Shown here: piece after piece, positions 17,828 through 27,213 of the stretch
Layout: every line of letters starts with the position of its first letter
Position numbering within the stretch: the stretch's first letter is position 1
Assembly (NCBI GenBank): GCA_003576685.1
Contig: QOZR01000016.1
Coordinates: forward strand, 36,073 to 100,072
Direction: 5' to 3'
Length of the DNA: 64,000 bases
From: Virgifigura deserti
GTDB lineage: Bacteria; Pseudomonadota; Alphaproteobacteria; Dongiales; Dongiaceae
The notes under the pieces: model-generated
What the model saw: the letters and a program-made list of their open reading frames with translations, nothing else
Databases searched by the model: none
What the model was told of the DNA's origin: nothing
Program-made: the position numbers and the translations under genes

Positions 17828-18693
17828 CGGAGCAAACCGAGCCAGGGGAATTTCGGGAGCGCCACTACCGGTCGCAGGACGGGCTGCGGCTCTATTTCCG
17901 CGACTATGGCGATCCTCTGTCGCCGCGGCATCCGGTTCTGTGTCTCAGCGGCCTGACCCGCAACGCGGCCGATTTCCATGACTTCGCCACGAGGTTGGCG
18001 CGCACGCGGCGGGTGATCTGCCCCGATTATCGTGGTCGCGGCAGATCGGCCTATGACCAGAACTGGCGCAACTATGAGCCGAAGACCTACATCAACGACA
18101 TCGCCCATCTTCTGGCCCTGTGCAACATTCACTCGGTCGTCGTCGTCGGCGCCTCCCTGGGTGGGCTTCTCGCCATGGGGCTCGCGGTCGCCCGCCCGAC
18201 GACGCTTGCCGGCATCGTGCTCAACGATGTCGGCCCGGATATCCAGGGCGACGGGCTCGTCCGGATCCTGAACTATATCGGCCACGACGCGCCGCAGCCG
18301 GACTGGGACACGGCGGTCGCGCATCTCAAGGTCCTGTTCCCCCACGCCCCGCCGGACACGCCGGCCAAATGGCTGCGCTTTGCACGGGCGACATTCCGGG
18401 AAGGCGAGGACGGCCTGCTGCACTTCAACTGGGACCCTGCGTTGGCGAGGCCGCTGCGCCGGTCGCATCGGGCAAGGCCGGATCTCTGGCCGCTGTTCGG
18501 CGCACTGCGCCCGTTTCCGGTCCTGGCACTGCGCGGAGAGTTGTCCGACGTCCTCGCGCCGGATACGTTCGAGCGCATGGGCCGCGAGCATCCCGACCTG
18601 ATCCGGATCACCGTCCCGAAGGTGGGGCATGTTCCCCTGCTCGATGAACCGCCGGCATGCGAGGCAATCGATGGCTTTCTCGACTCCCTATGA
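17824..18693 (+). CDS. Alpha/beta-fold hydrolase
   Basis: A 289-aa alpha/beta hydrolase. CLSGLTRNAADFHDFA forms the oxyanion region, VVGASLGG carries the nucleophile S111, and KVGHVPLLDEP carries the catalytic His. The substrate is unknown; an esterase or lactonase role is plausible. The GTG start at 17824 overlaps the dehalogenase stop (GTGA), and the 3' end overlaps the dehydratase gene by 23 bases, so the three genes form a tightly coupled operon. Confidence 0.9.
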   Translation: MTEQTEPGEFRERHYRSQDGLRLYFRDYGDPLSPRHPVLCLSGLTRNAADFHDFATRLARTRRVICPDYRGRGRSAYDQNWRNYEPKTYINDIAHLLALCNIHSVVVVGASLGGLLAMGLAVARPTTLAGIVLNDVGPDIQGDGLVRILNYIGHDAPQPDWDTAVAHLKVLFPHAPPDTPAKWLRFARATFREGEDGLLHFNWDPALARPLRRSHRARPDLWPLFGALRPFPVLALRGELSDVLAPDTFERMGREHPDLIRITVPKVGHVPLLDEPPACEAIDGFLDSL

Positions 18694-19681
18694 TACTCCC
18701 CCGGATGTGGCGCAGATCGAAGCGGCGGCGCGGCGGATCGCCGACCATGCTGTCCGAACGCCCCTGCTGGAGTCTCCCGAGCTCAATGCCCGAACCGGCG
18801 GCCGAATCCTGATCAAGCCCGAAACGTTGCAGCGCACCGGCTCGTTCAAGTTCCGCGGCGCCTTCAACAAGATCAGCCGCCTTGCCGAGGCGCCGGAGAA
18901 GCCCGGCGCGATCGTCGCCTATTCCTCCGGCAACCATGCGCAGGGCGTCGCCGCGGCGGCCGCCCTGCGCGGCTTTCCGGCGGTCATCGTGATGCCCGCC
19001 GACGCGCCCGCCATCAAGCTCGCCAACACGCGGGCCTATGGGGCCGAGGTGGTGACCTATGACCGCCACGGCGAAAGCCGGGAAGCAATCGCCGAAGCGA
19101 TCGTCGCCGAGCGCGGCGGCGTGCTGGTGCGCCCCTATGACGATCACGACGTCATCGCCGGACAGGGCACCATCGGCGACGAGCTTGCCGACCAGGCGGC
19201 CGATCGCGGCCTGACCCTCGACGCCCTGCTGATCCCCTGCGGCGGCGGCGGGCTGACGGCGGGCTGCGCACTGGCTCTGGAGGCCAAGAGTCCGGCGACT
19301 CGCGTCTATGTGGTCGAACCGGAGGGCTTCGACGATACGCGGCGGTCTTTGGAGACCCATCGGCGACTGTCGAACGATGCCGGTGCTCGCTCATTTTGCG
19401 ACGCACTGATGGCGCCGATGCCGGGTGCGTTGACCTTTCCGGTCAATGATCGCTTGGTGGCCGGCGGTTTCGCGGTCAGCGATGCGGAGGTGGCGCAGGC
19501 CATGGCCTTCGCCTTCCGGGTGCTGAAGCTGGTCGTCGAGCCCGGCGGCGCAGTCGCGCTGGCGGCGGTGCTGGCCGGCCGGCTCGACTGCCGCGACCGC
19601 ACCGTCGCGGTCATCTGCTCCGGCGGGAATGTCGACCCGGAGACGTTCTGCCGGGTGCTCGCGGCGGACGAACGGTCCTGA
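18671..19681 (+). CDS. Threonine/serine dehydratase (PLP-dependent)
   Basis: Fold-type II PLP enzyme of 336 aa. TGSFKFRGAFNK holds the PLP lysine (K60), SSGNHAQGVA binds the cofactor, and the glycine loop is CGGGGLTAG. It deaminates L-threonine or L-serine to 2-oxoacids. There is no C-terminal ACT regulatory domain, so it resembles catabolic TdcB rather than biosynthetic IlvA; hydroxyaspartate dehydratase and serine racemase are close relatives. The ATG at 18671 overlaps the upstream hydrolase. Convergent with bactofilin. Confidence 0.88.
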   Translation: MAFSTPYDTPPDVAQIEAAARRIADHAVRTPLLESPELNARTGGRILIKPETLQRTGSFKFRGAFNKISRLAEAPEKPGAIVAYSSGNHAQGVAAAAALRGFPAVIVMPADAPAIKLANTRAYGAEVVTYDRHGESREAIAEAIVAERGGVLVRPYDDHDVIAGQGTIGDELADQAADRGLTLDALLIPCGGGGLTAGCALALEAKSPATRVYVVEPEGFDDTRRSLETHRRLSNDAGARSFCDALMAPMPGALTFPVNDRLVAGGFAVSDAEVAQAMAFAFRVLKLVVEPGGAVALAAVLAGRLDCRDRTVAVICSGGNVDPETFCRVLAADERS

Positions 19682-19710
19682 TCCGTCCGCGCGCCGCCAG
19701 CGGTGTTTCC

Positions 19711-20271
19711 TTATGCTCCCGCTGCGCGGGCCGCTCCTTCGTTCCGCGTCGCGGTCAGAGGACTCGCGTAGGAAGCTCCGGAATCCGCGTTCGAGGGTTT
19801 GGACTCCGATTTGGCCGCTGGCGCCGGAGTTGCGCTTCGGTCCTTGACCGACGCGATGTTCGAATCAGCGCCGGGCGCGCTCTGCTCCATCCTCCGGCAG
19901 TGTCCGTCGAGGAAGGCGCCGTCTTCGATCGATAGGCTTTGGTGCAGAATGTCGCCGTTCACCTTGGCGGTCTTCGCCAATGTCACCGACGTGCCCTTGA
20001 TCTGTCCCGTCACCGAGCCGCAGACGCGTATCGTCTCGCCGGTGATTGCGCCGCGTACCTGCGCCGCCTCGCCGATCGTCAAGGTCCGGCTCTCAATGTC
20101 GCCCTCGACGGTGCCCTCGACCTGAATATCGCCGATGCTCATCAGATCGCCCGTGATCGTCAGGTCGGCACTGATGATCGAGGGCATCGCGTTCTTGGGC
20201 ACCGCCCGCGGCGTCTCCGACATCTTGGGTCCAGTCGTCGGTGCCGTCTTGGTCTTAGCCTTTGAAAACAT
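19711..20271 (-). CDS. Bactofilin (polymer-forming cytoskeletal protein)
   Basis: A 186-aa protein whose core (about 30-125) is the right-handed beta-helix of bactofilins: SIISADLTITGDLMSIGDIQ, VEGTVEGDI and VTGQIKGTSVTLAKTAKVNG, with hydrophobic residues at regular spacing. Bactofilins polymerise without nucleotide and scaffold local cell-wall synthesis or remodelling. The flanking tails are Pro/Ala/Ser-rich and probably disordered. The start lies inside the 3' end of the M23 peptidase gene (17-bp overlap), the well-known bactofilin/endopeptidase pairing. Confidence 0.93.
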   Translation of the reverse strand: MFSKAKTKTAPTTGPKMSETPRAVPKNAMPSIISADLTITGDLMSIGDIQVEGTVEGDIESRTLTIGEAAQVRGAITGETIRVCGSVTGQIKGTSVTLAKTAKVNGDILHQSLSIEDGAFLDGHCRRMEQSAPGADSNIASVKDRSATPAPAAKSESKPSNADSGASYASPLTATRNEGAARAAGA

Positions 20272-21838
20272 AGCGACCTGCCTTGAGAAAGTTCATGGGA
20301 TCCGTAGGTTTGTCGTCGACGCGAATCTCGTAGTGCACATGCGGCCCGGTGCTGCGACCGCTGCTGCCCAACAGGCCGATCCTGTCGCGGTAGTCCACCA
20401 TGTCTCCGACGGAGACAGAGATGGAATGCAGATGCCCGTAGCGCGTCGTGATGCCGAGGCCATGGTCGATCTCGACCATCCGACCATAGCCTCCGTTGCG
20501 GCCGGCGAACGTAACTCGGCCGGGCCCCGGGCTGAGGACCGGCGCCTTCATCGGGCCCGACAAATCGACGCCCTCATGCATCGCTCGCCTGCCGGTCACC
20601 GGGTCCTTGCGCGGGCCGAACAGGCTGGCGACCCAGTAAGAGTCGACTGGAGACGTCAGCGGCAGGGTCCGCAGGATGGCTTGCAGCCGCTCCCAACGCT
20701 GTACGGTATCGTCGAGGTCGGCGACACTGGCCAGCAGGATCTCGTTACCAACCTGCTGATCGAGGGGAATGAACGGCCCGCCGGTGCCCTGTTGCTCATT
20801 CTCGGTCCGGGATAAAAGCATCTCGACATCGAGGCCGGTCATGGCGACGGTTTTCTCGACCTCGTCGACGCCGCCGCGGGCGCGGTCCACCAAGCTCTGG
20901 ACGATGGCGTCCTGCGACTCCTGCAAGGTTTCTAGCCGCTCCTCGACGTCCTCCACCTGCTCTCTCAGCTCCGCCCGCGCCGTCTGCAGCGTATCGCGCT
21001 CGCCGATCACGCCGGACAGGGAACCGACGATCGACCGCACGCGGTTCTCAAGCGTCGCTTCATCATTCCGAGCGTCCGAGAGCTGCTGCTTCAGGCTGGC
21101 GATCTGCCAGTTGAGCACCGCCTTGCCGTTGGCGCTGCCCGAATCCAACGCGGCGAGGCGCTCTTCGAGGGTCTGCAGGTTCGACGCAAGAAAGCCGTAG
21201 CGTTCGGTCGCCTGCGCCAGCTCTGCCTCGGCCCCTTTGAGTTCCGCGGACAGCTGTTCGCGGGTTGCGACGACCTGCGCCTTTTCGCCGACCACCGTCT
21301 GGAGCTCCTGCTTCAGCGCGGCGATGTTGTCCTTCAGCTCACGGTTATGGTCTGTGATGGTCTGCAGATCGGCACCAAAGCGGCGGAGATCCGCCTGAAG
21401 CGCCTCGCGGCCGGTGGCAATGCGGGTCCGTTCGGCCTCGGACCGCTGAATCGCTTCCTCGGCCGAAGCGATGTCGACCGTTGCGCCGTCCTCCCGCGGG
21501 GACAGCTCTGGCAGCACCAATTCGCCGGGTGTGGACTCGCCCGAAAGGACCGCGAATGCCTCATCGGACGCGCTGACGTCGGCCAGCAGATTCAGATAGC
21601 TGGCCTTCGCTTGGCGGATCTCCGACAGCTGGATCTGGCGCAGCAGGAGACTGCCTGAGCTGTAGACGAGCCAGCCGGTAAGCGCGACGCCGATGCTGGC
21701 CATCGCCGCCTGATGTGTCGTCGACAGGACGACATAGCGCAACTGGCCATCGGATCTGACGACGAACTCGCGCCGCCGGAACAGTCGGCGCAAGACCGCA
21801 ACAAATCGCCCCCATGCCGTTCGAAGCGCCCGCCGCAT
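20255..21838 (-). CDS. M23 (LytM) peptidoglycan endopeptidase with coiled coil
   Basis: A 527-aa inner-membrane-anchored protein. One membrane segment lies at about 45-68 and is followed by a long periplasmic coiled coil (about 120-330, rich in Glu, Gln, Leu and Arg). The C-terminal LytM domain has zinc ligands in MHEGVDLSG and HVHYEIRVDD, with RYGHLHSISVSVGD between them. It likely cuts peptide cross-links. The gene overlaps bactofilin, so the pair probably acts together at one place in the envelope. Confidence 0.93.
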   Translation of the reverse strand: MRRALRTAWGRFVAVLRRLFRRREFVVRSDGQLRYVVLSTTHQAAMASIGVALTGWLVYSSGSLLLRQIQLSEIRQAKASYLNLLADVSASDEAFAVLSGESTPGELVLPELSPREDGATVDIASAEEAIQRSEAERTRIATGREALQADLRRFGADLQTITDHNRELKDNIAALKQELQTVVGEKAQVVATREQLSAELKGAEAELAQATERYGFLASNLQTLEERLAALDSGSANGKAVLNWQIASLKQQLSDARNDEATLENRVRSIVGSLSGVIGERDTLQTARAELREQVEDVEERLETLQESQDAIVQSLVDRARGGVDEVEKTVAMTGLDVEMLLSRTENEQQGTGGPFIPLDQQVGNEILLASVADLDDTVQRWERLQAILRTLPLTSPVDSYWVASLFGPRKDPVTGRRAMHEGVDLSGPMKAPVLSPGPGRVTFAGRNGGYGRMVEIDHGLGITTRYGHLHSISVSVGDMVDYRDRIGLLGSSGRSTGPHVHYEIRVDDKPTDPMNFLKAGRYVFKG

Positions 21839-22096
21839 TCTGCCCCCAACTCATCCAATTCAGCGCGCCAGACACGGCGCGTTGGGGACCCGACGGTGCC
21901 CCGCGCCGCAGTGACCGGGACCGCCTCCGCATGTCCGATAAAGCGGACATCATCGTGCGGAAGTCAGGTTCCGACTGTAGCGCGGGATGCTAAAGGCAAA
22001 TGCTGTACGATTCGTTATCAGGACCGATAATGGTCGAAAATCTCTCCTGCAAGCCTCGCTAATATTCTTCTGCCGAGGCGTAGAGCCCCGACAAAA

Positions 22097-24010
22097 TCAA
22101 GCTCCGTTGCCGTGATTTACTTTCAACAGAGAAAAATTCTCCTCAATATAGTGGAGAATTGTCGCGAGGCTCTGCTCCACCGACATGGCACCCGTATCGA
22201 CGATGAGCTCGGCGGATTCGGGCGGCTCGTATGGCGCCGAGATGCCGGTGAACTCGGCGATCTCACCGCTGCGCGCTTTCTTGTAGAGCCCCTTCGGGTC
22301 ACGCTGCTCGCAGGTCTCCACATCGGCCTGGATGTAGATCTCGTGCAGCCCGCCCTTCGCCGCCTCCCGGGCACGCTGGCGATCGGCGCGATAGGGAGAG
22401 ATGAAGGCGGTGATGACGATCATCCCGGCATCGGCGAAGAGAGCGGCCACCTCGCCGACACGGCGAATATTCTCCGCACGGTCATCCGGCGAGAAACCCA
22501 GATTGGCGTTCAGCCCGTAGCGGACATTGTCGCCGTCAAGGACGTAGACCTGGTATCCCTTCCGGAACAGCTCCTGCTCGACCGCCATCGCGAGGGTCGA
22601 CTTGCCGGCCCCGGACAGGCCGGTGAACCAGAGAATGCCGCCGCGGTGGCCGTTGCGCTCCGCCCGCGCGTCCGCCAGGACGCCGTGCTCGACCTTGTGG
22701 ATGTTGCTCGACCGCTTGGTGACCAGCTCCCGCTGGTCGGGATAGCCTTCCATGTCGATGATGCCGCCAGCGACGATGTTGGTCCCGTCGCCGAGCACGA
22801 AACGCCCGGTGCGGGCGATGTGACGTCCCTCGTCCAGCGCGAGCAACGGCAGGCTGCGCAGAATCACGTCGGCGACACCATGCCGCGGCACCTCGACCGC
22901 CGGCTTGGCCGACAGGTCGTCGGCATCGAAGACGCGCTCGATCGCCTGGACCGTGACCCGCGCCTCACGCGTCGCAAGCTTCAGCAGATAGCTGTTGCCG
23001 ACCTGCAGCGGCTCGTGGCCAAGCCAGAAGAGCCGGCCGCGAAAGACGTTGGTCTCGACCGGCGGATCCTGCTCGAGGCTGGCGATCTCGCCACGCTCGA
23101 GGAAGAGCTGGTCGTCGAGCGTGATGCCGATCGACTGTCCGGCATGGGCTTCCAAGACCGGCGCCGGGCTGTTCCAGCTCTCGATGCTGGCGATGCGCGC
23201 CGTCTTGTTGCTGGGCGAGAACAGGAGCTTGTCGCCTACCGAGAGACGGCCGCTCTCGACCCGCCCGACCAGGATACGCCGGTCGTCGAATTTATAGATG
23301 TCCTGGAGCGGCAGCCGGAGCGGCAGATCCGTCAGGCGCGCGGCCGGCTGAAAATTGTCCAGCGCCTCGATCAGGGTCGGGCCTTCGTACCACGGCATCA
23401 AGGCGGACCGCTCGACGATGTTGTCGCCGCCGCGCGCCGCGATCGGGATGAAGTAGCTGGGCGTGACGCCGATGCCCTCGAGATAGTCGGAGAACTCCCG
23501 GCGGATCGCGGCAAAGCGCGCCCCCGAATATTCCACCAGGTCCATCTTGTTGACGAGAACGACCAGTTGACGAATGCCGAGCAGATGCAGAAGAAAACCA
23601 TGCAGCCGCGACTGCTGCTGCACGCCGTGCCCGGCATCGATCAGCAGGACCGCCGCCTCCGCGCTCGCCGCCCCGGTGATCATGTTCTTGATGAACTCGC
23701 GATGGCCGGGCGCGTCGATGATGACGTAGTCGCGCTTCTTGGTCTTGAACCAGATCTGCGCCGTGTCGATGGTGATGCCCTGGTCGCGCTCCGACTGGAA
23801 CGCGTCCATCAGGAAGGCCCATTCGAACGGCATGCCGCGCCGCTCGCACATCGCCTTGATGGCGTCGAGCTTGCCGTCGGGCAGCGACCCGGTATCGTGG
23901 AACAGGCGGCCGACCAGCGTCGATTTGCCATGATCGACATGGCCGACGATGACGATGCGGAGCTGCTCCCGGAGCAGATCCGTGGCGGGAGAGACGGCCC
24001 GGCTCGACAT
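22097..24010 (-). CDS. cysNC: Bifunctional sulfate adenylyltransferase subunit 1/adenylylsulfate kinase
   Basis: A 637-aa fusion. The N-terminal CysN GTPase has GHVDHGKSTLVGRLFHDTG, DAPGHREF and NKMDL, then an EF-Tu-like barrel. The C-terminal CysC kinase has a second P-loop, GLSGAGKSTLA, with DGDNVRYGLNANLGF and FISPYRADR. With CysD it makes APS from sulfate and ATP and then phosphorylates it to PAPS. The ATG at 24010 shares its A with the cysD stop (TAATG), so translation is coupled. The fusion is common in alphaproteobacteria. Confidence 0.97.
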   Translation of the reverse strand: MSSRAVSPATDLLREQLRIVIVGHVDHGKSTLVGRLFHDTGSLPDGKLDAIKAMCERRGMPFEWAFLMDAFQSERDQGITIDTAQIWFKTKKRDYVIIDAPGHREFIKNMITGAASAEAAVLLIDAGHGVQQQSRLHGFLLHLLGIRQLVVLVNKMDLVEYSGARFAAIRREFSDYLEGIGVTPSYFIPIAARGGDNIVERSALMPWYEGPTLIEALDNFQPAARLTDLPLRLPLQDIYKFDDRRILVGRVESGRLSVGDKLLFSPSNKTARIASIESWNSPAPVLEAHAGQSIGITLDDQLFLERGEIASLEQDPPVETNVFRGRLFWLGHEPLQVGNSYLLKLATREARVTVQAIERVFDADDLSAKPAVEVPRHGVADVILRSLPLLALDEGRHIARTGRFVLGDGTNIVAGGIIDMEGYPDQRELVTKRSSNIHKVEHGVLADARAERNGHRGGILWFTGLSGAGKSTLAMAVEQELFRKGYQVYVLDGDNVRYGLNANLGFSPDDRAENIRRVGEVAALFADAGMIVITAFISPYRADRQRAREAAKGGLHEIYIQADVETCEQRDPKGLYKKARSGEIAEFTGISAPYEPPESAELIVDTGAMSVEQSLATILHYIEENFSLLKVNHGNGA

Positions 24011-24804
24011 TACATGTACCCCGCAGCGCGCAGCCGCTCGAAGGCGTCCTCGGTTTCCCGATCCATGGCCCGGCCGGCGCGCTCCGGCGCCCGTGTCACC
24101 TCGAGCTCGGTGATGATCGCCTCCAGCGTCGCGGCATCGCTGTCGATCGGAAAGGTGATGTCGCTGTCGCCGAGCGAGCGATAGCGCTTGCCGTTCTTGG
24201 CGAAATAGAGGTCGACCACGGGAATCCCTTCGCGCTCGATGTAACGCCAGATGTCGATCTCGGTCCAATGCAGCAGCGGATGCACGCGCAAATGCGTGCC
24301 CGGCGGCAGGTCGGTGTTGAAGTGGTCCCAGAACTCCGGCGGCTGATCGCGGAAGTCCCACTGGCCCGTATCGCCGCGCGGACTGAAGACGCGTTCCTTC
24401 GCCCGCACGCTCTCCTCGTCGCGGCGGATGCCGGCGATCACGCCGGTCAGCTTATGCCCGGCGATCGCGTTGCGCAGGCCCAGGGTCTTGCGTGCCGCGG
24501 AGCGGGCGTTGGGCGGCAGCGTCGGATCGACCTCCTCCACCGGCGGGCAGTCCTCGAGCACCAGGTTGAGGTTCCACTCGACGGCATAGCGGTCGCGGAA
24601 CGCGTACATTTCCGGGAACTTCTTGCCGGTATCGATATGCATGACCGGGAACGGCACATGGCCGAGGAAGGCCTTGCGGGCCAGCCAGATCATGACATTG
24701 CTGTCTTTCCCCAGCGACCACAGCATCGCCAGCTTGTCGATGCGATTGAAGGCTTCGCGCAGGATGTAAACGCTTTGCGATTCGAGCTGGTCGAGATGGT
24801 CCAT
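24010..24804 (-). CDS. cysD: Sulfate adenylyltransferase subunit 2
   Basis: Catalytic subunit of ATP sulfurylase, 264 aa. SLGKDSNVMIWLARKAF is the PP-loop that binds ATP. HIDTGKKFPEMYAFRD and IRRDEESVRAKERVFSPRG are conserved in CysD, as is HPLLHWTEIDIWRYIEREGI. ATG 24804 matches the family start MDHLDQLESQSVYILREAF; the frame is open upstream without similarity. It is the first gene of a cysD-cysNC operon. Confidence 0.96.
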   Translation of the reverse strand: MDHLDQLESQSVYILREAFNRIDKLAMLWSLGKDSNVMIWLARKAFLGHVPFPVMHIDTGKKFPEMYAFRDRYAVEWNLNLVLEDCPPVEEVDPTLPPNARSAARKTLGLRNAIAGHKLTGVIAGIRRDEESVRAKERVFSPRGDTGQWDFRDQPPEFWDHFNTDLPPGTHLRVHPLLHWTEIDIWRYIEREGIPVVDLYFAKNGKRYRSLGDSDITFPIDSDAATLEAIITELEVTRAPERAGRAMDRETEDAFERLRAAGYM

Positions 24805-24967
24805 TGCGTCTCCGCGTGCTCTCTTTAGCCTGTCGTCCGATGCCCGACCCCGGCAGAACCGAGGAAGTACCGGAGGAAATCCGGTCATTATCGCTTCGGC
24901 GCCGGAGAAGCAAACGCTTCCAACGCACTTCTGCTCCTGTGACAGGCGAATATCTTGCCAGTGGTAT

Positions 24968-25339
24968 CTATTTCGGGTTGGCGGGCTTGCCCCATTCGAA
25001 AACGGCGATGAGGCACCCTGGGCCGGTCCAGGAATTGTGCCGCGTGCCCGCCGCATAGCTGACGAAGTCTCCGACCTTGAATACACGCCCGTCGCTATCG
25101 GTAAGTTCCCCCTCGAGGATCAAAAAATCCTCGACCCCCGGATGATCGTGGGGAATGGTGACCGCCCCCGGCTCCATGCGCATCAGATAGCAGCCGTTGC
25201 CGCTCGCCCGGTCATAGCTGATCGGCAGCCAGCCCATCTCCGGCTGCTGCGGCCCATCCAAATCATAGGGCAGAAACTGGGCCGTCCCGGTCTCGATAAC
25301 GCGCCGGCCCGGTAGATCCCTCGTCTGGTCCTTCGACAT
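24968..25339 (-). CDS. Small cupin protein
   Basis: A 123-aa single-domain cupin. The metal-binding motif 1 is HDHPGVEDFLILEGEL and motif 2 is GDFVSYAAGTRHNSWTGPG. The layout resembles the ChrR-type cupin domain of anti-sigma factors, but without the zinc-binding N-terminal part, so it is more likely a small metal-dependent enzyme or sensor. It lies upstream of cysD on the same strand, with a 160-base gap. Substrate unknown. Confidence 0.8.
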   Translation of the reverse strand: MSKDQTRDLPGRRVIETGTAQFLPYDLDGPQQPEMGWLPISYDRASGNGCYLMRMEPGAVTIPHDHPGVEDFLILEGELTDSDGRVFKVGDFVSYAAGTRHNSWTGPGCLIAVFEWGKPANPK

Positions 25340-25508
25340 TCCGACCTCCCGGATTTCGCATGCGGTTTACCGAGCATACAGAACCCGACGGCGAGGCAAA
25401 GCCCCAGTGAGCCGGCCCCGCCGGTGAGCCGACGCCCACAACTGCGTGACGAGCAGTCAGGGGCGGCATGACCCACCGGGGAGGTCGTCGCGGAGCTCTC
25501 CGATAAAG

Positions 25509-27128
25509 CTATTTGCTCCTAGGCTCCGCGAGCAGACCCTTGACCAGCGCGACGCAGCCGAGCAGCAGAACCACGGTGAAGGGCAGCCCGGTCGATACCG
25601 AGGCCGCCTGCAGCGCTGCCAGGCCGCCGCCGAGCAGCAGGGCGATCGCCACCAAGCCCTCGAAGGTCGCCCAGAAGACGCGCTGGGCGACCGGGGCGTC
25701 GACCTTGCCGCCGGCGGTGATCGTGTCGATCACCAGCGAGCCGGAGTCCGAAGAGGTGACGAAAAACACGATCACCAGCACGATGCCGATGAAGGAGCTG
25801 ATCGCCGCTATCGGGAGCTGCTCCAGCATGGTGAACAGTTGGAGCTCCAGGGCTGCATCGGCGATCTGGGTGTAGCCCTCGTTCACCAGGGTGATCGCGG
25901 TGCCGCCGAAGGCGGTCATCCAGAGCACGGACACGATGGACGGGATCAGCAGCACGGAGATGAGGAACTCGCGCACGGTGCGGCCGCGGCTGACCCGGGC
26001 GATGAACATGCCGACGAAGGGCGACCAGGAGATCCACCAAGCCCAGTAGAAGGAGGTCCAGCCCTGGCTGAAGTTCTCGTCCGAGCGCCCGAACGGATTG
26101 GAGAGCGCCGGCAGGTACTCGGCGTAGGCGACCAGATTACCGAAGAAGCCAGTGACGATCGCGAGCGTCGGCCCGAACAGGATGATGAACAGGAGCAGCA
26201 GGGCGGCCAGTACCATGTTGATCTCGGACAGGCGCTTGACGCCCGCGTCCAGACCGGCGACGACCGAGATCAGCGCGATCCCGGTGATGCCGGAGATCAG
26301 CAGCACCTTCGAAACATCGCTCACCGGGATGCCGAACAGATACTGCAGACCGGCGTTGGCCTGCTCCGCGCCCAAGCCAAGCGAGGTGGCCAGGCCGAAC
26401 AGCGTGGCGAAGACCGCCAATGTGTCGATGATGTGGCCGGTCCAGCCCCACACGCGGTCTCCGAACAGCGGGTAGAATATGGAGCGGATGCTCAGCGGCA
26501 GGCCCTTGTTGTAGGAGAAGAGCGCCAGCGACAGCGCGACCACGGCATAGATCGCCCAAGGATGCAGGCCCCAGTGGAAGATCGTCGCTGCCATGCCCAG
26601 GCGCCGGGCCTCCAGCTCGTTGCCGGCCGCCCCGGCGAGCGGCGCCCAACTCTCCGGTGCTCCCGCGTCCGCCGCCATGGAGGAAGTATAGTGCGAGATC
26701 GGCTCGGAGACGCCGAAGAACATCAGGCCGATGCCCATGCCCGCCGCAAACAGCATGGAGAACCAACCGGCGTAGGAATAGTCGGGCGTGGCCTCCGTGC
26801 CGCCGATGCGCACGCGGCCGAGCGGCGAGATCATGATGCCGATCGCGACCAGCACGAAGATATTAGCGGCCAGCAGAAAGAACCAATCGAAGGTCGAGGT
26901 CACGGCCGGCAGTAGCCAGCCGAAGATCGCGGCGGCCTGCTCGGGCAGCGCTAGCGTGTAGAAGACAAAGGCCACGATGACGAGGCCCGAGATCAAGAAA
27001 ACCGGGTTGTGAATGTCGAGTCCGAACGGCCCGAGCTTCGCTCGAATGTTGTCCTGGCCGACGACGTAGTCGGTCTGTACGACCGCGGACTCGCCTTCCG
27101 GAGTAACTGCCCCACCTGTATCACTCAT
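25509..27128 (-). CDS. BCCT-family betaine/carnitine/choline transporter
   Basis: A 539-aa sodium- or proton-coupled osmolyte carrier with 12 membrane segments. Signatures are AAGMGIGLMFFGVSEPISHY (the glycine-rich helix near the ion site) and the substrate-box segment WAWWISWSPFVGMFIARVSRG. The Trp-rich segment would bind a trimethylammonium group. Whether the substrate is betaine, choline, carnitine or DMSP cannot be read from sequence. It follows a UspA gene on the same strand, which suggests a stress link. A second quaternary-amine system is at 48-52 kb. Confidence 0.93.
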   Translation of the reverse strand: MSDTGGAVTPEGESAVVQTDYVVGQDNIRAKLGPFGLDIHNPVFLISGLVIVAFVFYTLALPEQAAAIFGWLLPAVTSTFDWFFLLAANIFVLVAIGIMISPLGRVRIGGTEATPDYSYAGWFSMLFAAGMGIGLMFFGVSEPISHYTSSMAADAGAPESWAPLAGAAGNELEARRLGMAATIFHWGLHPWAIYAVVALSLALFSYNKGLPLSIRSIFYPLFGDRVWGWTGHIIDTLAVFATLFGLATSLGLGAEQANAGLQYLFGIPVSDVSKVLLISGITGIALISVVAGLDAGVKRLSEINMVLAALLLLFIILFGPTLAIVTGFFGNLVAYAEYLPALSNPFGRSDENFSQGWTSFYWAWWISWSPFVGMFIARVSRGRTVREFLISVLLIPSIVSVLWMTAFGGTAITLVNEGYTQIADAALELQLFTMLEQLPIAAISSFIGIVLVIVFFVTSSDSGSLVIDTITAGGKVDAPVAQRVFWATFEGLVAIALLLGGGLAALQAASVSTGLPFTVVLLLGCVALVKGLLAEPRSK

Positions 27129-27213
27129 AATTTCCCCCCAAGTTCGTTGGTCCCACGTTCGTTGGTTATGCCGTCGTTCGATCGGTCGCCGGGACCGATC
27201 CGATTACGCGCGC

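Noticed and set aside
17126..19681. Dehalogenase-hydrolase-dehydratase read as a dedicated catabolic pathway
   Set aside because: The genes overlap as an operon, but their known reactions do not form an obvious sequence; no pathway is claimed.
22112..24184. 690-codon open frame on the plus strand
   Set aside because: Antisense to cysNC; no recognisable domain, Arg/Gln-rich composition typical of shadow frames.
25446..26915. 489-codon open frame on the plus strand
   Set aside because: Lies antisense to the BCCT transporter; composition is the low-complexity Gln/His/Arg/Asp mixture of a GC-rich shadow frame, without motifs.
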